DNA of 64,000 bases from Azorinus chamasolen (GCA_963576725.1 OY755237.1:54597805-54661804); one strand, 5' to 3'. Counted from the stretch's first letter, positions 1 through 13,700 are shown. Notes: generated from the letters alone by a model not told the origin. Numbers and translations are program-made.

Positions 1-45
1 TCTGTTTGCAAATGCATGAAAAGGCGTATTCATGAAGGAAATGGT
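1..45 (-). repeat. TTAA MITE family A, partial end
   Basis: It carries the family A end: TCTGTTTGCAAATGCATG followed by an AGGCGTATTCATGA-type tail. The rest of the copy lies before the window. Positions 46-199 hold nothing I recognise. Confidence 0.5.
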
Positions 46-199
46 TGTAAGTAATGTGTCTGCAATTACAGCAGATAGCAGCCATTCAGACCATGCTTTG
101 TTGCTTTGTGACAGATTGGCAGTTAACTTTTTGTATTCTGACCTACTGTCCTCTGCAACTCTTAACATCTGCTACTCTGCTTAAGTGCTAAAAGTAGAG

Positions 200-469
200 T
201 TTTTATGTCCCCCCCCCCCCAACGGCGGGCATATAGTAATCGCATTGTCCTTCCGTCCATCCGTCTGTCCTTGCACCCGTCCATCCCACATTTCGTGTCC
301 CTTCTATAACTTTTTTATCTGTGAATGGATTTCAAAATGACCTGGCACAAATGTTCACCACACAAAGACGATGTGTCGCGTTCAACTCCCTGGTCCATGG
401 GTCAAAGGCCAAGGTCATCCTTCAGGGTCAAAGATCGGGGGCATACTGTTTCACAAACACATCTTGTTC
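200..469 (+). mobile_element. Helitron/pearl-like element P1 (ATGCCCCC family)
   Basis: It starts with TTTTATGTCCCCC, then a GGCGGGCATA hairpin arm, a TCCGTCCA/TCTGTCC microsatellite and a body with 'ggtcaaggtcatcc', and ends at ggggcatact...acacatcttgttc. An inverted copy lies at 58281-58534. Confidence 0.6.
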
Positions 470-484
470 TTACATATCATGATC

Positions 485-570
485 AGAGTGACAAATAGTT
501 TGGATCCTGATAAAGGGACAGAATTACTCATTGGTTCATTTGGATCATAACTGTTTGTAAAGGTTATCAT
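485..570 (+). repeat. Family C palindrome remnant
   Basis: AGTTTGGATCCTGATAAAGG faces TTTGGATCATAACTGTTTGT, a decayed version of the family C palindrome seen clearly at 44880-45000 and 50992-51195. Confidence 0.4.
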
Positions 571-617
571 GAATTTGCTAGTAGACTAGGGTGATGAAGG
601 TTGGAAAACCCCTTTAA

Positions 618-832
618 CCCATTGAATTCCCTCTTAGATTATTTTTAGATCCTACCTCTTTGAACAAATCTACCAAAAAGGAGCATTAAGTAGAGAAAAG
701 GAAAATTTTAGAATTGTGTTGTTCTGAAGCTATTGTGATAAGGTCCTAAGGAACAGATGCTCTATTTATCACAATGGTTTCAAAAAGTGACTTTTTCAGA
801 GGGGTAGAAAGGTGTATTTGTGGAGGAAAGGG
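618..832 (+). mobile_element. TTAA MITE family B, copy B1
   Basis: TTAA (614-617 and 833-836) flanks an element starting CCCATTG and ending GGAAAGGG. The body contains the B signatures 'tagattatttttagatccta', 'aggaaaattttagaattgtg' and 'atcacaatggtttc'. Its internal palindrome is partly decayed. Confidence 0.7.
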
Positions 833-836
833 TTAA

Positions 837-975
837 ACAGGAACGTTTAAATTAGTATAAATGTTCCTGTGGGAGCTTTCTACATTACTATCATCCAACA
901 TTAAGCAGTCACCTGCTGAAAAGACCTAAATTCTTCTTCAATAAAATTTCGGTTTAGAGGGGTTTTCTGTATAAG
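837..975 (+). repeat. Family F (pogo-like MITE) remnant
   Basis: The right half resembles the intact copy at 51436-51626 (aattcttctcaa..., ggtttagaggggtttt...ctgta). No intact left end is visible. Positions 976-1108 show nothing else. Confidence 0.4.
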
Positions 976-1108
976 ATTTTTTTGTGTTTGGTATTTAGCA
1001 GTGTAGACTCTAAATTATTTTTAGAAATTTTACCTTTTGTACTGAGCTAGTGGACTCTGGTGTTATTCAATGATAAAAAATTCCACAAAAAATCAGCCTT
1101 CAAAGGGT

Positions 1109-1515
1109 TAACCCTTTACTCCATAGATATACCTTTTTTCGCCTTTGCAACAGAGTAAAACCTGGGTCCATGTTTATAAAACTTTTAGTTTAGTCTGAGT
1201 TCGTTCTCAAGTTTTTGATTGGTCAGATTTGAGCCTTCGGCTCAAATCTGATCAATCAAAAGCTTGAGAACTCAAATTTTACCAATCAAAAGCTTGAGAA
1301 CGAACTCAGACTCAACTAAAAAGCTTTATTAGCATGGACACAGGTGCTGTAGGAGCTGTCTGATCAGAGTCTGCTTTGTTTGCTTACATATAAATGGAAC
1401 AATATGGATCTGTTTGTAAAGTTTTTGTCTTGGCCAACATATCCTATGTTCATGTGCTATTATATATTCATGATGTCATTCTGTTTTTATAGGAATATTC
1501 ATGAAGTAAAGGGTA
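1109..1515 (+). mobile_element. TTAA MITE family A copy, interrupted by foldback element H1
   Basis: It starts TAACCCTTTACTCCATAGA and ends TTCATGAAGTAAAGGGTA. The A palindrome survives on one side (gctgtaggagctgtctgatc). The other arm is displaced by the foldback insert at about 1173-1331. Confidence 0.6.
1173..1331. mobile_element. Foldback element H1
   Basis: About 160 bp whose ends are inverted (ataaaacttttagtttagtc / gactcaactaaaaagcttta). It has a second inner palindrome around GAGCCTTCGGCTC. A related copy lies at 59013-59128. Confidence 0.55.
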
Positions 1516-1646
1516 AAACAGCTTTTACAAGCCATTAGCTGTTACACCTGGTTTGAGTATGCATGCAGGTAGTGAAGACGTTTAGTAAATTAATGATTTT
1601 TTTCTCTTTTGGGAGATTGCTATTTTTTCTCAAATTGTACTTTCAG

Positions 1647-1764
1647 TATGATTTATGGAGAACAGGCGAAGTATTTTGACATGGAGGTGGCCCCTAGGAT
1701 TAAACACAGACAGACTGGCTTGGTGTCTATGGTCAATAATGGCTCCAGCATGCATGGCTCTCAG
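1647..1764 (+). CDS. PPIL4: PPIL4 exon (PPIase domain, first in window)
   Basis: The acceptor tttcag ends at 1646 and the donor gtacaa starts at 1765. The exon begins with one base completing a codon, then encodes [14 protein letters not shown]... and [14 protein letters not shown], the cyclophilin core segment that ends just before the FFI strand. At least one further coding exon must exist upstream, outside the window. The upstream ORF extension reading MGDCYFF is intron sequence. Confidence 0.93.
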
Positions 1765-4700
1765 GTACAAATAAGATGGCACTTTCCCCATGATACTTGC
1801 TACAGAATGTTTTCATCATTTTTGTAGAGTTTATTAGTCCCCCACCGGTTACCGGTTGGGGGACTATAGGTTTGCTCGATTCCGTCCGTCTGTCCGTCCG
1901 TCCGTCTGTCACGCTTCGTGTCCGGGCCATATCTCCTACAAAGTTATACCAAATTCATTATAACTTCACACATTGAAGAAGCATGATGAGGGCTAGTGTC
2001 ATGCACAAGGGCCATAACTCTAGCATCAATATTTTTGGAGTTATTCCCCTTTTACATATTTTTTTGTCCGGATAATAACTCTTTATCTACTGGTTCAATT
2101 GATTTGAAACTTCACATATGGAACAATCATGATGAGGGGTAGTGTCATACACAAGGGCCATAACTCTAGCATCGATATTTTTTGAGTTCTTCCTCTTTTT
2201 CATATTTTCTTGTCAGTCCGTCTGTCACGCTTCGTGTCCGGGCCATATCTCCTACAAAGTTATACCAAATTCATTATAACTTCACACATTGAAGAAGCAT
2301 GATGAGGGCTAGTGTCATGCACAAGGGCCATAACTCTAGCATCAATATTTTTGGAGTTATTCCCCTTTTACATATTTTTTTGTCCGGATAATAACTCTTT
2401 ATCTACTGGTTCAATTGATTTGAAACTTCACATATGGAACAATCATGATGAGGGGTAGTGTCATACACAAGGGCCATAACTCTAGCATCGATATTTTTTG
2501 AGTTCTTCCCCTTTTTCATATTTTCTTGTCAGTCCGTCTGTCACGCTTCGTGTCCGGGCCATATCTCCTACAAAGTTATACCAAATTCATTATAACTTCA
2601 CACATTGAAGAAGCATGATGAGGGCTAGTGTCATACACAAGGGCCATAACTCTAGCATCAATATTTTTGGAGTTATTCCCCTTTTACATATTTTTTTGTC
2701 CGAACAATAACTCTTTATCTACTGGTTCAATTGATTTGAAACTTCACATATGGAACAATCATGATGAGGGGTAGTGTCATACACAAGGGCCATAACTCTA
2801 GCATAAATATTTTTTTAGTTCTTCCCCTTTTTCATATTTTCTTGTCAGTCCGTCTGTCACGCTTCGTGTCCGGGCAATATCTCCTACAAAGTTAGGCCAA
2901 ATTCATTATAACTTCACACATTGAAGAAGCATGATGAGGAGTAGTGTCATGCACAAGGGCCATAACTCTAGCATAAATATTTTTGGAGTTATTCCCCTTT
3001 TTCACATTTTTTGTCCGGACAATAACTCTTTATCTACTGGTTCAATTAATTTGAAACTTCACATATGGAACAAGCATGATGAGGGGTAGTGTCATGCACA
3101 AGGGCCATAACTCTAGCATCTATATTTTTGGAGTTATTCCCCTTTTCATATTTTCTTGTCCAGTTAATAACTCTTTATGTGCTGGTTCAATTGATTTGAA
3201 ACTTCTCATATGGAACAGGCATGATGAGGTGTAGTGTCATGCACAAGGGTAATAACTCTAGCATCAATATTTTTGGAGTTACTCCCCTTTTTCATATTTT
3301 CTTGTCGGGACAATAACTTTTTATTTACTGATTCAATGTACGAAAGTAGGTACTAATACCATTCAGGTGGTCATGTATATACCATGGTCAACCACACCAT
3401 GGGTGGATGGGGTGGGGAGAGTGGAGGTTTTTTTTCAGTCCGATTGGGGACTCATGTCTTGCATAGCAATACAACATGCCCTTATTTTTGATCAGCTCAA
3501 CTTAGTGGCCACAATGGTAGTTGAGGGTATGTACATCCATCTGTTCTTCCAAGTTTTTGTTCATATCTTGCACAAATGGAATATCACATAATTTGGGACA
3601 CACATTAATCAAGTGGACAGTCTATCACATACAAGGATATCACTGTAGTTTTTAGCTCACCAGAGCACTTTTGTGCTCAGGGTGAGCTTTTTTGATCGCC
3701 TGATGTCCGTCGTCGGGCGTCAACAATTTCAACCTTTAAAAATCTTCTTTTCTGAATCTACAGGGTTCTCAGCTTTCATCTTTAGTACATAGCATCATCT
3801 GTAGGTCCTCTACAAAAGTGATATAAATTATGCCCCTGGGGTCAAAATTGGCCCCGCCCTAGGGGTTTTCAGTTTTCAATAGAAACATATAGTGAAAACT
3901 TTGAACATCTTCTCCTCTAAAACTAGGAGGTTCTCATCTTTCATATTTGGCACATAGCTTCAACTTAAGGACTTGTACAAAAGTTATATAAATTATGCCC
4001 CTAGGGTCAAAATTGGTCCCACCCCAGGGATTGCCAGTTTTTTGTAGCTGACTGCTTAAACAGCCCATGGGATCACTAGTTATATGCATAGGAAAAACTT
4101 TAAAAATCTGCTTCTCAGAAACTACATGTCCCAGAGCGTAGATATTTGGTGTATAGATTTACTTAGCATACCTTTATGAGTTTTATAAGTATCATAGTTC
4201 TGGGGTTAAAATTGGCCCTGCCCTGTGTGTATAGACTTCTTCACAGCAGAAACTACAGTCTAAAGGTTTCTCCTTAATATCAGCCTGAGACCAGCCAGTG
4301 TGAGTGCTGATGTAATCACCCTTAGCCTGATCAGTAGAGTAGAAATTGTGTTTAGACAAATAACACACACTCATTTTAGATTGAGAAAACTGTGGATAAT
4401 TCTCAAAATGCAGAAAACTCTTAAAGCTTTTTTCATACCTATACCTTGCATTAAGCTGCCAGCTATCAATATAGAGCCTAATAATCAGTGTATCTGTTGT
4501 GAAGTTCAGCTTAACTCTTTGCATGCTGGGTAATTTTGTTATCTGCTAAATTGTAGTCTGCAGCATATTCATTAGTTATCATAACTACAAGTTTTTCAGA
4601 AGTTCAGTCTCATTGACAAACAGTTTGGATATCAGATCAGGCCCCACATTATGTGGGGCCTGATCTGGATCCAAATTGTTTGCATAGGTCATTAGTGGTG

Positions 4701-7700
4701 GGAGAATCCGCCTCTAGCATCCAAAGAATTAATACAAGTTCAAGTGGTCTATGCTCTACCCATTCTTTCACTACATTCTTTCAGCATCATGTTCAGGTCC
4801 TCTACAAAAGTTATTTCAAATTGTGTCCCTGGGGTCAAAATTGGCACCGCCCCTGGGGTGTTAAGTTTTCAATAGAAACATATAGTGAAAACTTTGAAAA
4901 TCTTCTCCTCTGATTGTCTGGTGAGCGATGTAAGGGCCATTCTTGTTTCAATTTATACCCCTTTTTACTTCATTCGTTTTGCAGTAACTTTACTTTGTTT
5001 GGACAGGATTTAGTAGTAAATTCTGCTTGTAACGATATTCACGGGACATTGAAATAAATATTATTACATCCAAATGTCTTTACAAGCATTCTTGCATGTC
5101 ATGACAATGCCATTTGAATATTATGCTATGTGAATGCTGTGTGTGCTTATAACTTCTGAATTCCTTAAGTTAGACCATTCATATTTGGTATGCAGATAGC
5201 TTGGGTGAAGGCCTTTCACTTGATACAAGGACACATGAAATCAGGTCAATGTCACTATTTCCAAAACTTTGCCGATTTTAGCTCACCTGAGCAAAGCTCA
5301 GGGTGAGCTTTTGGGAGACTTGAATGTCCGGCGTGTGTCGTGCGTCGTCAACAATTTGCTTGTGAACACTCTAGTGGTCACAATTGTAGTCCAATCTTCA
5401 TGAAACTTGGTCAGAATGAATGTCCTGATAAAACTCAGACGAGTTTGAAAGTGGGTCAAGTGGGGTTAAAAACTAGGTCACTAGGTCAAACAGTAGAAAA
5501 ACCTTGTGAACACTCTAGTGGTCACATATTTTGTCTAATCTTTATGAAACTAAGTCATAATGATTGTCTTGATAAAATCTCAAACGAGTTTAAAAGTGGG
5601 TTATGTGGGGTCAAAAACTAGGTCAAATAGTAGGAAAACCTTGTGAACACTCTAGAGGTCACATTTATAGCCAAATCTTCATGAAAATTGGCCAGAATGA
5701 TTGTCCTAATACAATCTTGGACAAGTTTGAAAGTGGGTTATGTGAGGTCAAAAAGTAGGTCACTGGGTCATATCTTAGAAAAATTTAGTTTACACTCCAG
5801 TGGCCACATTTTTAGCCCAGTCTTTCTCAAACTTGCTCAGAGTGTTTGTCTTGGTGATATCAAGGTTGAGTGTGATCATGGGTGGGGTGGGAATAAAAAG
5901 TAGGTCACTAGGTCAAATCTTAGAAAAAATACTCTAGAGGGCACACTTTTAGCCCAATCTTGATTGGTCAGAATCATTGTCTTGATAAAATCAATATACT
6001 AAATCTTTGAAAATCTTGTTCTGCAGAACCACTGCTCATGGTCCACTATCAACATTGTTCAAATATTGTCCCTAAGGTCAATATTGGCCCTACCCATTGG
6101 CTAGTAGGGCTACCCAGCAAAAATCTTAAATCTATGGTAATCAGGTGAGCGATTAAGGGCCATCTTGGCCCTCGTGTTAACAAATTTAACATTGCTATAA
6201 CTTCTGAACTACAAATGCTAGGCAATTCATCTTTGGTATACAGATAGCTTGGACAAAGGCCTTTCACTTGATACAAGGATATATGAAATCAGGTCACGGT
6301 CAAGGTTACTATTTCCAAAACATTACTGTTGTTAACAAAACTTTAACATTACTTATAACTTCTGAATTACTTAAGCTAGACCATTCACATTAGGTATGCA
6401 GATAGCTTGGGTGAAGGCCTTTCACTTGATATAAGGATACATGTAATCAGGTCAAGGTCACTATGTCCAAAACTTTGCCATTTTTAACAAACTTTAACAT
6501 GCTATAACTACTGAACTACAAATGCTAGGTAAACCATCTTTGGTATACAGATAGCTTAAGTGAAGGCCTTTCACTTGATACAAGGATACATGAAATCGGG
6601 TCAAGGTCAAGGTCACTATTTCAAAAACTTTGCCGTCGTTAACAAAACTAACATTGCTTATAACTTCTGAACTACTTAAACTAGACCATTCATATTTCGT
6701 ATGCAGATAGCTTGGGTGAAGGTGTTTCACTTGATACAAGGATACATGAAATCAGGTCAAGGTCACTATTTCCAAAAAAATTCCATTTTTAACAAACTTT
6801 AACAGTACTATAACTTCTGAACTACAAATGCTAGACATTTCATCTTTGGTATACAAATAGTTTGGTAAAGGCCTTTCAGTTGATATAAAGATGTTTGAAA
6901 TTAGGTCAAGGTCACTATTTTGACAAGTTGGCCATCATTGAAAAACTTCAACATTTTTTCTTAACTGCTGAACCTCATATGCTAGACAATTCATATATAG
7001 TATGGAGATAGCTTTGGTGAAGGCTTTTCAGTTGATACAAGGATACATGAAATTTGGTCAAGGTCAAGGTCACTATTTTGAAAAAACTTGACAGTTTTTA
7101 ACAAACATAAACATTTTGCTATAACTTCTGATCCACAAGTGCTAGGCAATTCATCTTTGGTATTCAGATAGCTTTGGTAAGGACATTATGGATGACATAA
7201 AGATACCTAAAATCAGGCTAAGGTTACTATTTTGAAACATTGGCTGTCATTAAAATGTTGTTAGCATGGTCTCACCGTCTATCGAACCTCTTAACCTTTG
7301 ACCAGGAACAGAAAATGTTTACTGTGAATATTGAAGAAAAAAATAAATCAGCAGTTCAAAATAATCTTTTATACATACCTTGAAACAATTAAGTAATTTT
7401 ATTCTCATTTATTAATCCCCAAACAATCCAGTGTTCCCCACCACCTGCATAACAAAAACAAAAACGGCTGCCAGAAAAATATCACCTGCTTATCGAACCT
7501 TTATTTTAGAAACTGTTTACTGTAACAAAATACTCATAGTCACGTGATTTCAACATGGGCACGCGACCTTTGCATAAGCTGAAGGGGTCAGAGCTGTCAA
7601 ACATTTTTAATGTGATACACTTTTCAATTTATGTTGATATTCTATAACGTATTGAGGGTTTTCTCATGTTTAGCATAGTTGAAGGAAAAAATAACTGTAT

Positions 7701-10700
7701 TGACCTGTTTATGACGTATATTTCGTTTTTAAAGCTACGAGGCGTTGTTTGCAAACAAAGCAATGGTACTCATGATTTTATGACGTAGTATGCTTTTGTG
7801 CATGTGTAAAAACACAAAAAAATGATAGGTTCGATAAACAGGTGAGGTTCGATAGAAGGTGAGTCTACGATATAACTTCTGAACTACATGGGCTAGACAA
7901 TTTATATTTGGTATGCAGATAGCTTGGGTGAAGGCCTTTCAGTTGATACAAGGATACATGAAATTGGGTCAAGGTCAACACACAAAAAATCCGGCTTTAA
8001 TGTTCTGCATTTTTTTGCTTGTTTTAAATTCCACAACAGTTTGGACATTGAAAGTCACTTAATATGATCTTCCATCAGGAGGTGCAGGGTGCAGACCCTG
8101 ATCATATAAACAGATTGTTTTGGGTCTGCACTATTTACTTAATTCGTCGGAACATTTAGTAGGGTTAATTTAATATAATTAGGGTATGATCAAGAATTCA
8201 TGGTTAAGAAATTCCAGTAACACATGTATCTTATGGATTACTATTACTATTTTACAATGCCTTCCCTGAGGTTGTTTTTGCCTGAACTATTGGGAAGGAG
8301 CATAGTACTGAGATGAACCCATGTCTGTTAGCCAATCCATTTGCCTATCTAACTAAGCTTTAATCAATGTTTTGTGATGTGCAGAAATCATGAAAATGTT
8401 GTTGAATGGGTTTTCATTGTATAAACTTGCCCATCTGGGGTATGATTGTATTAGAATCTCACTAAAACAACCACATACTTTTTAACATAGGAGTATTTTA
8501 AAGCTGGTGCTTTCATTCATAGAAACACGTTTTCACGCATTTGCAAACACAGAAGACCCAGATCAGAGGCTCCTATAGGACCCGTCTGATCAGGGTCTGC
8601 TCTGTTTGCTTATTAAACTATATGGAATTATAATAGATCTGACTCTTCTGTTTCTACCAACACCCGAAATGTAGTGTATAAATATGCCATTATAAAAATT
8701 CAACTAATAAATGTTCATGACGTCATTATTTCTTACATTAATATTGAACAGGGAAGGGTAAACACTTTCATTCATAGAAATGCATTTGCAAACAGAGTAG
8801 ATCCAGTTCAGGTTGCTCCTATTATAGGCGTCTGATCAAGGTCTGCCCTGTTTGTTTATGATATTGTATAGATTTGATTCTTCAGTTTCATCTGTGGTAC
8901 AACTCTCTTGTCCATAATGTCCTTATACAAATTTAACCCATTCCCGTATAGGCTATTTTTAGATCCAACCTCTTTGATCAAATCTACCGAAAAAGAGCAT
9001 TTACTACTAAAAAGGAAAATTTTAGAATTGTGTAGTGTTGAAACCATTGTGATAAATAGAGCATTTGCTCCTATGGAGCAAATGCTCTATTTATCACAAT
9101 TGTTTCACAAAGTGACTTTTACAGAGGCGTCAAAAGGCGTCTATATGCGGGAATGGGTTAACTAATTAATATATTTATCATGTCATTATTTCTTATATGA
9201 ATATCCATGAGGTAAAAGGTTAAGGATAATGTAAGTGTATCTGTCTGGGATAAAAATGTATTCATGTTGGGTTTTTTACCAGTTTTTTATCACACTTGGT
9301 GAGAACCTTGACTACTTGGACAATGTGCACACTGTGTTTGGTGAGGTGGCTGAAGGCCTGGATGTTGTGATGAAGATCAATGAAGCCTACTGCGATGCCC
9401 AACACAGGCCATACCAAGATATCAGGTATAGTCCTTAGGGTTTTAACAAGTTTGTACAGGTAAATGTGGTGAATTAAATAATTAGAAATAATATTTATAG
9501 CATTATAAACAAAAAGTATTGATGTGATCATGTGATGCTTTTCCCTGCTTGGTGGTATATATAAACACTTTGAATGTGAAATTGAAATGATTTGCCATTG
9601 TTTATTGGTAGATTATGAAATTATTAAATTTGCTACAGAGTCAGAATATTGAATGACAAACAATGCAGACCCTGACCAGAAACCCTCTGATCTCGGTTAA
9701 CACTGTTTACAAACTCCAGTACGCTATTATCCCTGCTTGATGCTATGTATATTAAACCTTTACATGATAAAGACATGTATTGGCATTTTTAGCTCACCAC
9801 AGCACAAAGTTTTAAACCGAAAGTAATGGCTTAAAACCATAAGTAATAACTTTCGCCGATATCAATATCAAGCTTGTAAAGATTTTTAGAAAAATATTAT
9901 TTGAAGAAATTGTGAATACAAGATATTCATTCATGCTATCAGACCTGGGCAATGCCTTAAAGACCAGTTATATGGTGTTTCTACATGAATTATAGCGTAC
10001 ATGTGTATTTCTATTACGAACCTCAGAGTCAACCTGTGTCCTAGAGGGTTTGGTTGTCACTTGGGGACTCATTGTAAAAGCTTGTTAATAGTCTTAGAAA
10101 AAATAGATGACTGCTCATCAAGAGTGATGATTTCTTTGATAAATGAGACACAGCTTATGATAAGTTTTCAAGGATGATCGCAGTGAATGAACTCATCGAT
10201 TTTTAACAGATTTCCGCGGGGGTTGAATAGCTTTTACTTATTTATATACAATGTATAGAGCAGGGGTGTTTGCGGAGAAAAAAATCATTTTTTTTCTTTT
10301 TTGGTTGAGTCAGAAAACTATCTTTTGGTATGTTTTAGATACTTCTGACATGTGATTAAAAAAATAGTGTATTTGTGATGGAGTTGTTGTTGAGACATAG
10401 CTTGCGAAGGGCACCTGTGACCCTGACCACATGGCTCCTGTAGGAGCCATCTTATCAGGGTCTGCTCTGTTTGCTAATGGAATGATATCTATAATTCTAT
10501 AGTTTCTGTCATGGACAAACATTTCTTTGCTCATGTACAGTAAAACCTGTCTTACGCGACCATCAAAGAGTAATCTAATTATGGGTCTGTAAAACAAATG
10601 GTAAGTTAATGCAGGTTAAAAAAAATGCAGAAAGCTCCAACATGAGCATTTTACATTACGTTTGCACTTTATTAAACAGCCACCTGCTTTTTATTTTGAC

Positions 10701-13700
10701 TGTTCGAAGAATTGTGGAGCTTTCTTACTCGCACCGGTGTCGGCGTCCGTGTCACACCTTGGTTAAGGTTTTTGTTAAAGTCCACTTTTTGACTTTAACC
10801 TTTGGAATAAAACTTTGAACACTTGTTCACCATCATCATCTGTAGGCAAGAGTACATAACTCTGACAAGCATTTTGACAGAATTATGGTTCTTTTTAACT
10901 TAGAATGTTTGGTTAAAGTTTTTGTTAATGTCCACATATTTGCATAACTCTTTGAGAAAAATCTTTGAAACTCGCAATATTACCCGTAACAGAATTATTA
11001 ACAGAATTATTGCCCTTTTTAACTTAGGTTTTTCTTTTCATGAATATTCATGGTACAAATAATGACACCATGTATTTTAACCCTTTCCCTCATATAAATG
11101 TTTTCACGTATCTGCAAACAGAGTAGACCCAGATCAGACGGCTCCTATAGGAGCCTTCTGATCAGAGTCTGCTCTGTTTGCTAATGGAAATTGATAGATC
11201 CTTTTCTATACTTTTTAAAATGGCTACAATGTTTCACCTTTCATTATAACTTTTTTGTCCATGAATATTCAGTAGGAATTTAAATTTGAAACAAACACAG
11301 AACGGGGAAAGTGTTAACTAGATTAATTTTTTAATGGACACAGGAATTTTTGGCCATAATGCAAACTGTAGAATCATATCTATATCCTTTCAAAACCAAA
11401 TCGAACAGGCCCTGGTCAGAAGATCCCTACAGGAGCCTTTTGATCTTGTTGTACTGTATTTGCAAAGGGGTAGAGAGGCACATTTATGGAAAGGGAAAAT
11501 GTATTGCTATTTTGACAGGTGTTAACAAGTGGCTGCATTTGCAAATTTTAGACCAATATGTTTAAAAATGGTTGTCTTGCATTAATATTTACATTTGCAG
11601 TATTTTAGTGTTAGTTTAAAATGTAGACTTGCGTATGTTAATTTATATGAACCCAGAAGTCTGTAAAAGCATGATATGGATATTAAGAATGAAGCTTGCA
11701 ATCATTCTAATGCACTAGTGTAGATAATAATGTGAAATTGTGTTGGATTATCCTATTACTCTTTGAATATTCATGCAAATATAATGAAATTTTGTAATGG
11801 CACTACATGTACAACCAGTAGAGTTTTTATTATGACAGAAAGTGTAGAATCAGATTTACATTATTTCACAAATAGAGTATTCTCTGATTAGATGGCTACT
11901 ACAGGCTGGGTCTGTCTACTCAGTTTGACAGGTTGGGTCTGTCTACTCTGTTTGACAGACTGGGTCTATCTACTCTGTTTGACAGGCTGGGTATATCTAC
12001 TCTGTTTGAGAGGCTGGGTCTATCTACTCTGTTTGACAGGCTGTGTCTGTCTACTCTGTTTGACAGGCTGGGTCTATCTACTCTGTTTGACAGGCTGGGT
12101 CTATCTACTCTGTTTGACAGGCTGGGTATATCTACTCTGTTTGACAGGCTGGGTATATCTACTCTGTTTGACAGGCTGGGTATATCTACTCTGTTTGACA
12201 GGCTGGGCCTATCTACTCTGTTTGACAGGCTGGGTCTATCTACTCTGTTTGACAGGCTGGGTCTATCTACTCTGTTTGACAGAGTGGGTATATCTACTCT
12301 GTTTGCAAAGGCATATATCTATTTTGAAAAAAAGGGTTTATGCAAGATGTTCTTGCATAAATGTTGTCTAGTGAGAAGACTTAATTATCTGGCTAAAAAT
12401 ACCAGAACAAACTTAAAAATACCAGGACAATCTTACAAAACTTACAAAATACCAGGAAAAACTTACAGGACCAACTTACACAATACCAGGACAGGTCAAT
12501 TTTTATTTCATGCCTGTCCTATTGACTGGTAGTCTGAATTTTTAGCTGTCTTTGTGAAAATCTAGCTGTCCTTTGATATGTTGACAAATTGTCAGACCCT
12601 GTAACTGTATCTTTATAGAATTTACCACACAGTCATCATAGATGACCCCTTTGATGATCCTCCAGGACTGGAGGTACCAGGCTGCTCCCCAGAACCAACC
12701 AAGGAACAGTTAGATGTCAGTGAAGATTGAAGAATGATATGAATTTTACCTTTGGTTTTGAAATACAGTGTATGGACAGACAAATGATGTAGACCCAGAT
12801 GAAACTGCTCCTTAACCCTTTCCACCATAAACATGCTTTTCTATCCCTCTGTAGAAGTCACTTTTTGAAACCATTGTGATAAATAGAGCATTTGCTCCTA
12901 AGGAGCAAATGCTCTATTTATCACAATGGTTTCAATACTACACAATTCTAACATTTTCCCTTTCTCTAGTAAATGCTCCTTTTCGGTAGATTTATTCAAA
13001 GAGGTTGGGTCTAAAAATAGCCTATGGAGGAATAGGTTAAGGCCCAGTCTGATTAGGGTCTACACTCTCTGCTGCTCCACTAGTTTCATTTAACCCTTTC
13101 CCTCATATAAGCACTTTTTCAGTCCTTTGCAAAATAAGTAGACTGAGATCAGAAGGCTCATGTAGAAACCGTCTGTTGAGGGTCTGCTCTCTTTGCATCA
13201 ATGAAGTTATAACAGATCTGACTATAGTTTCTACCAGTACCAAATTATCCTGTGTACATATGCCATTATAAAAATAAATATTCATGATGTCATTATTTCT
13301 TACATGAATTATTCAGAATATCGGACAGAGTTTAAGTTATCACAACGGTGCTAAATTGACTGTTCATCTTTACAAATTGGTGGAAAGGGGAGATGGATGT
13401 CTCAATATTTAGGATGAATGTGATATCTAGATGATTTGATCCTGAATATATGGAGCTCAGCTACAATAATAAGGCTGAGCAATAGATAAATCTGCATATA
13501 AGCGCTTTTGAACGCACATATCCTGTGTGAAAAGAGCGCTATATAAATGTGGTATAAATAAAAAAAAAAAATATTCAAATACAAAAATTATCATTTTCCC
13601 ATCAAACCCTATGTTGAAACCACACTTTAGAATCGTCTCAAAGAGACAATTCTAAAGAGTATATACATCATAGGGTTTAATGGAGAAATAAGGGAGCTAC

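Larger units (their letters stand above)
5140..7990 (+). repeat. Tandem core of about 210 bp (P5), split by two insertions
   Basis: Repeated units carry 'ataacttctgaactac', 'ggtatacagatagcttgg' and 'cacttgatacaaggatac'. The array is broken by P4 (5278-6178) and by a TIR transposon (7271-7863), then resumes. It probably belongs to a pearl-like element whose ends are not recognised. Positions 4950-5139 show nothing. Confidence 0.6.

Noticed and set aside
1834..3340. Tandem 316-bp units considered as a satellite array
   Set aside because: The start hairpin and microsatellite place it with pearl-like elements having an expanded core.
11892..12532. Open frames of 159 and 199 codons with repeated 'CLTGWVYLL' or 'FDRLGLSTL'
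   Set aside because: They are translations of the 27-bp minisatellite; the unit length is divisible by three and has no stop. No start context or conserved domain.
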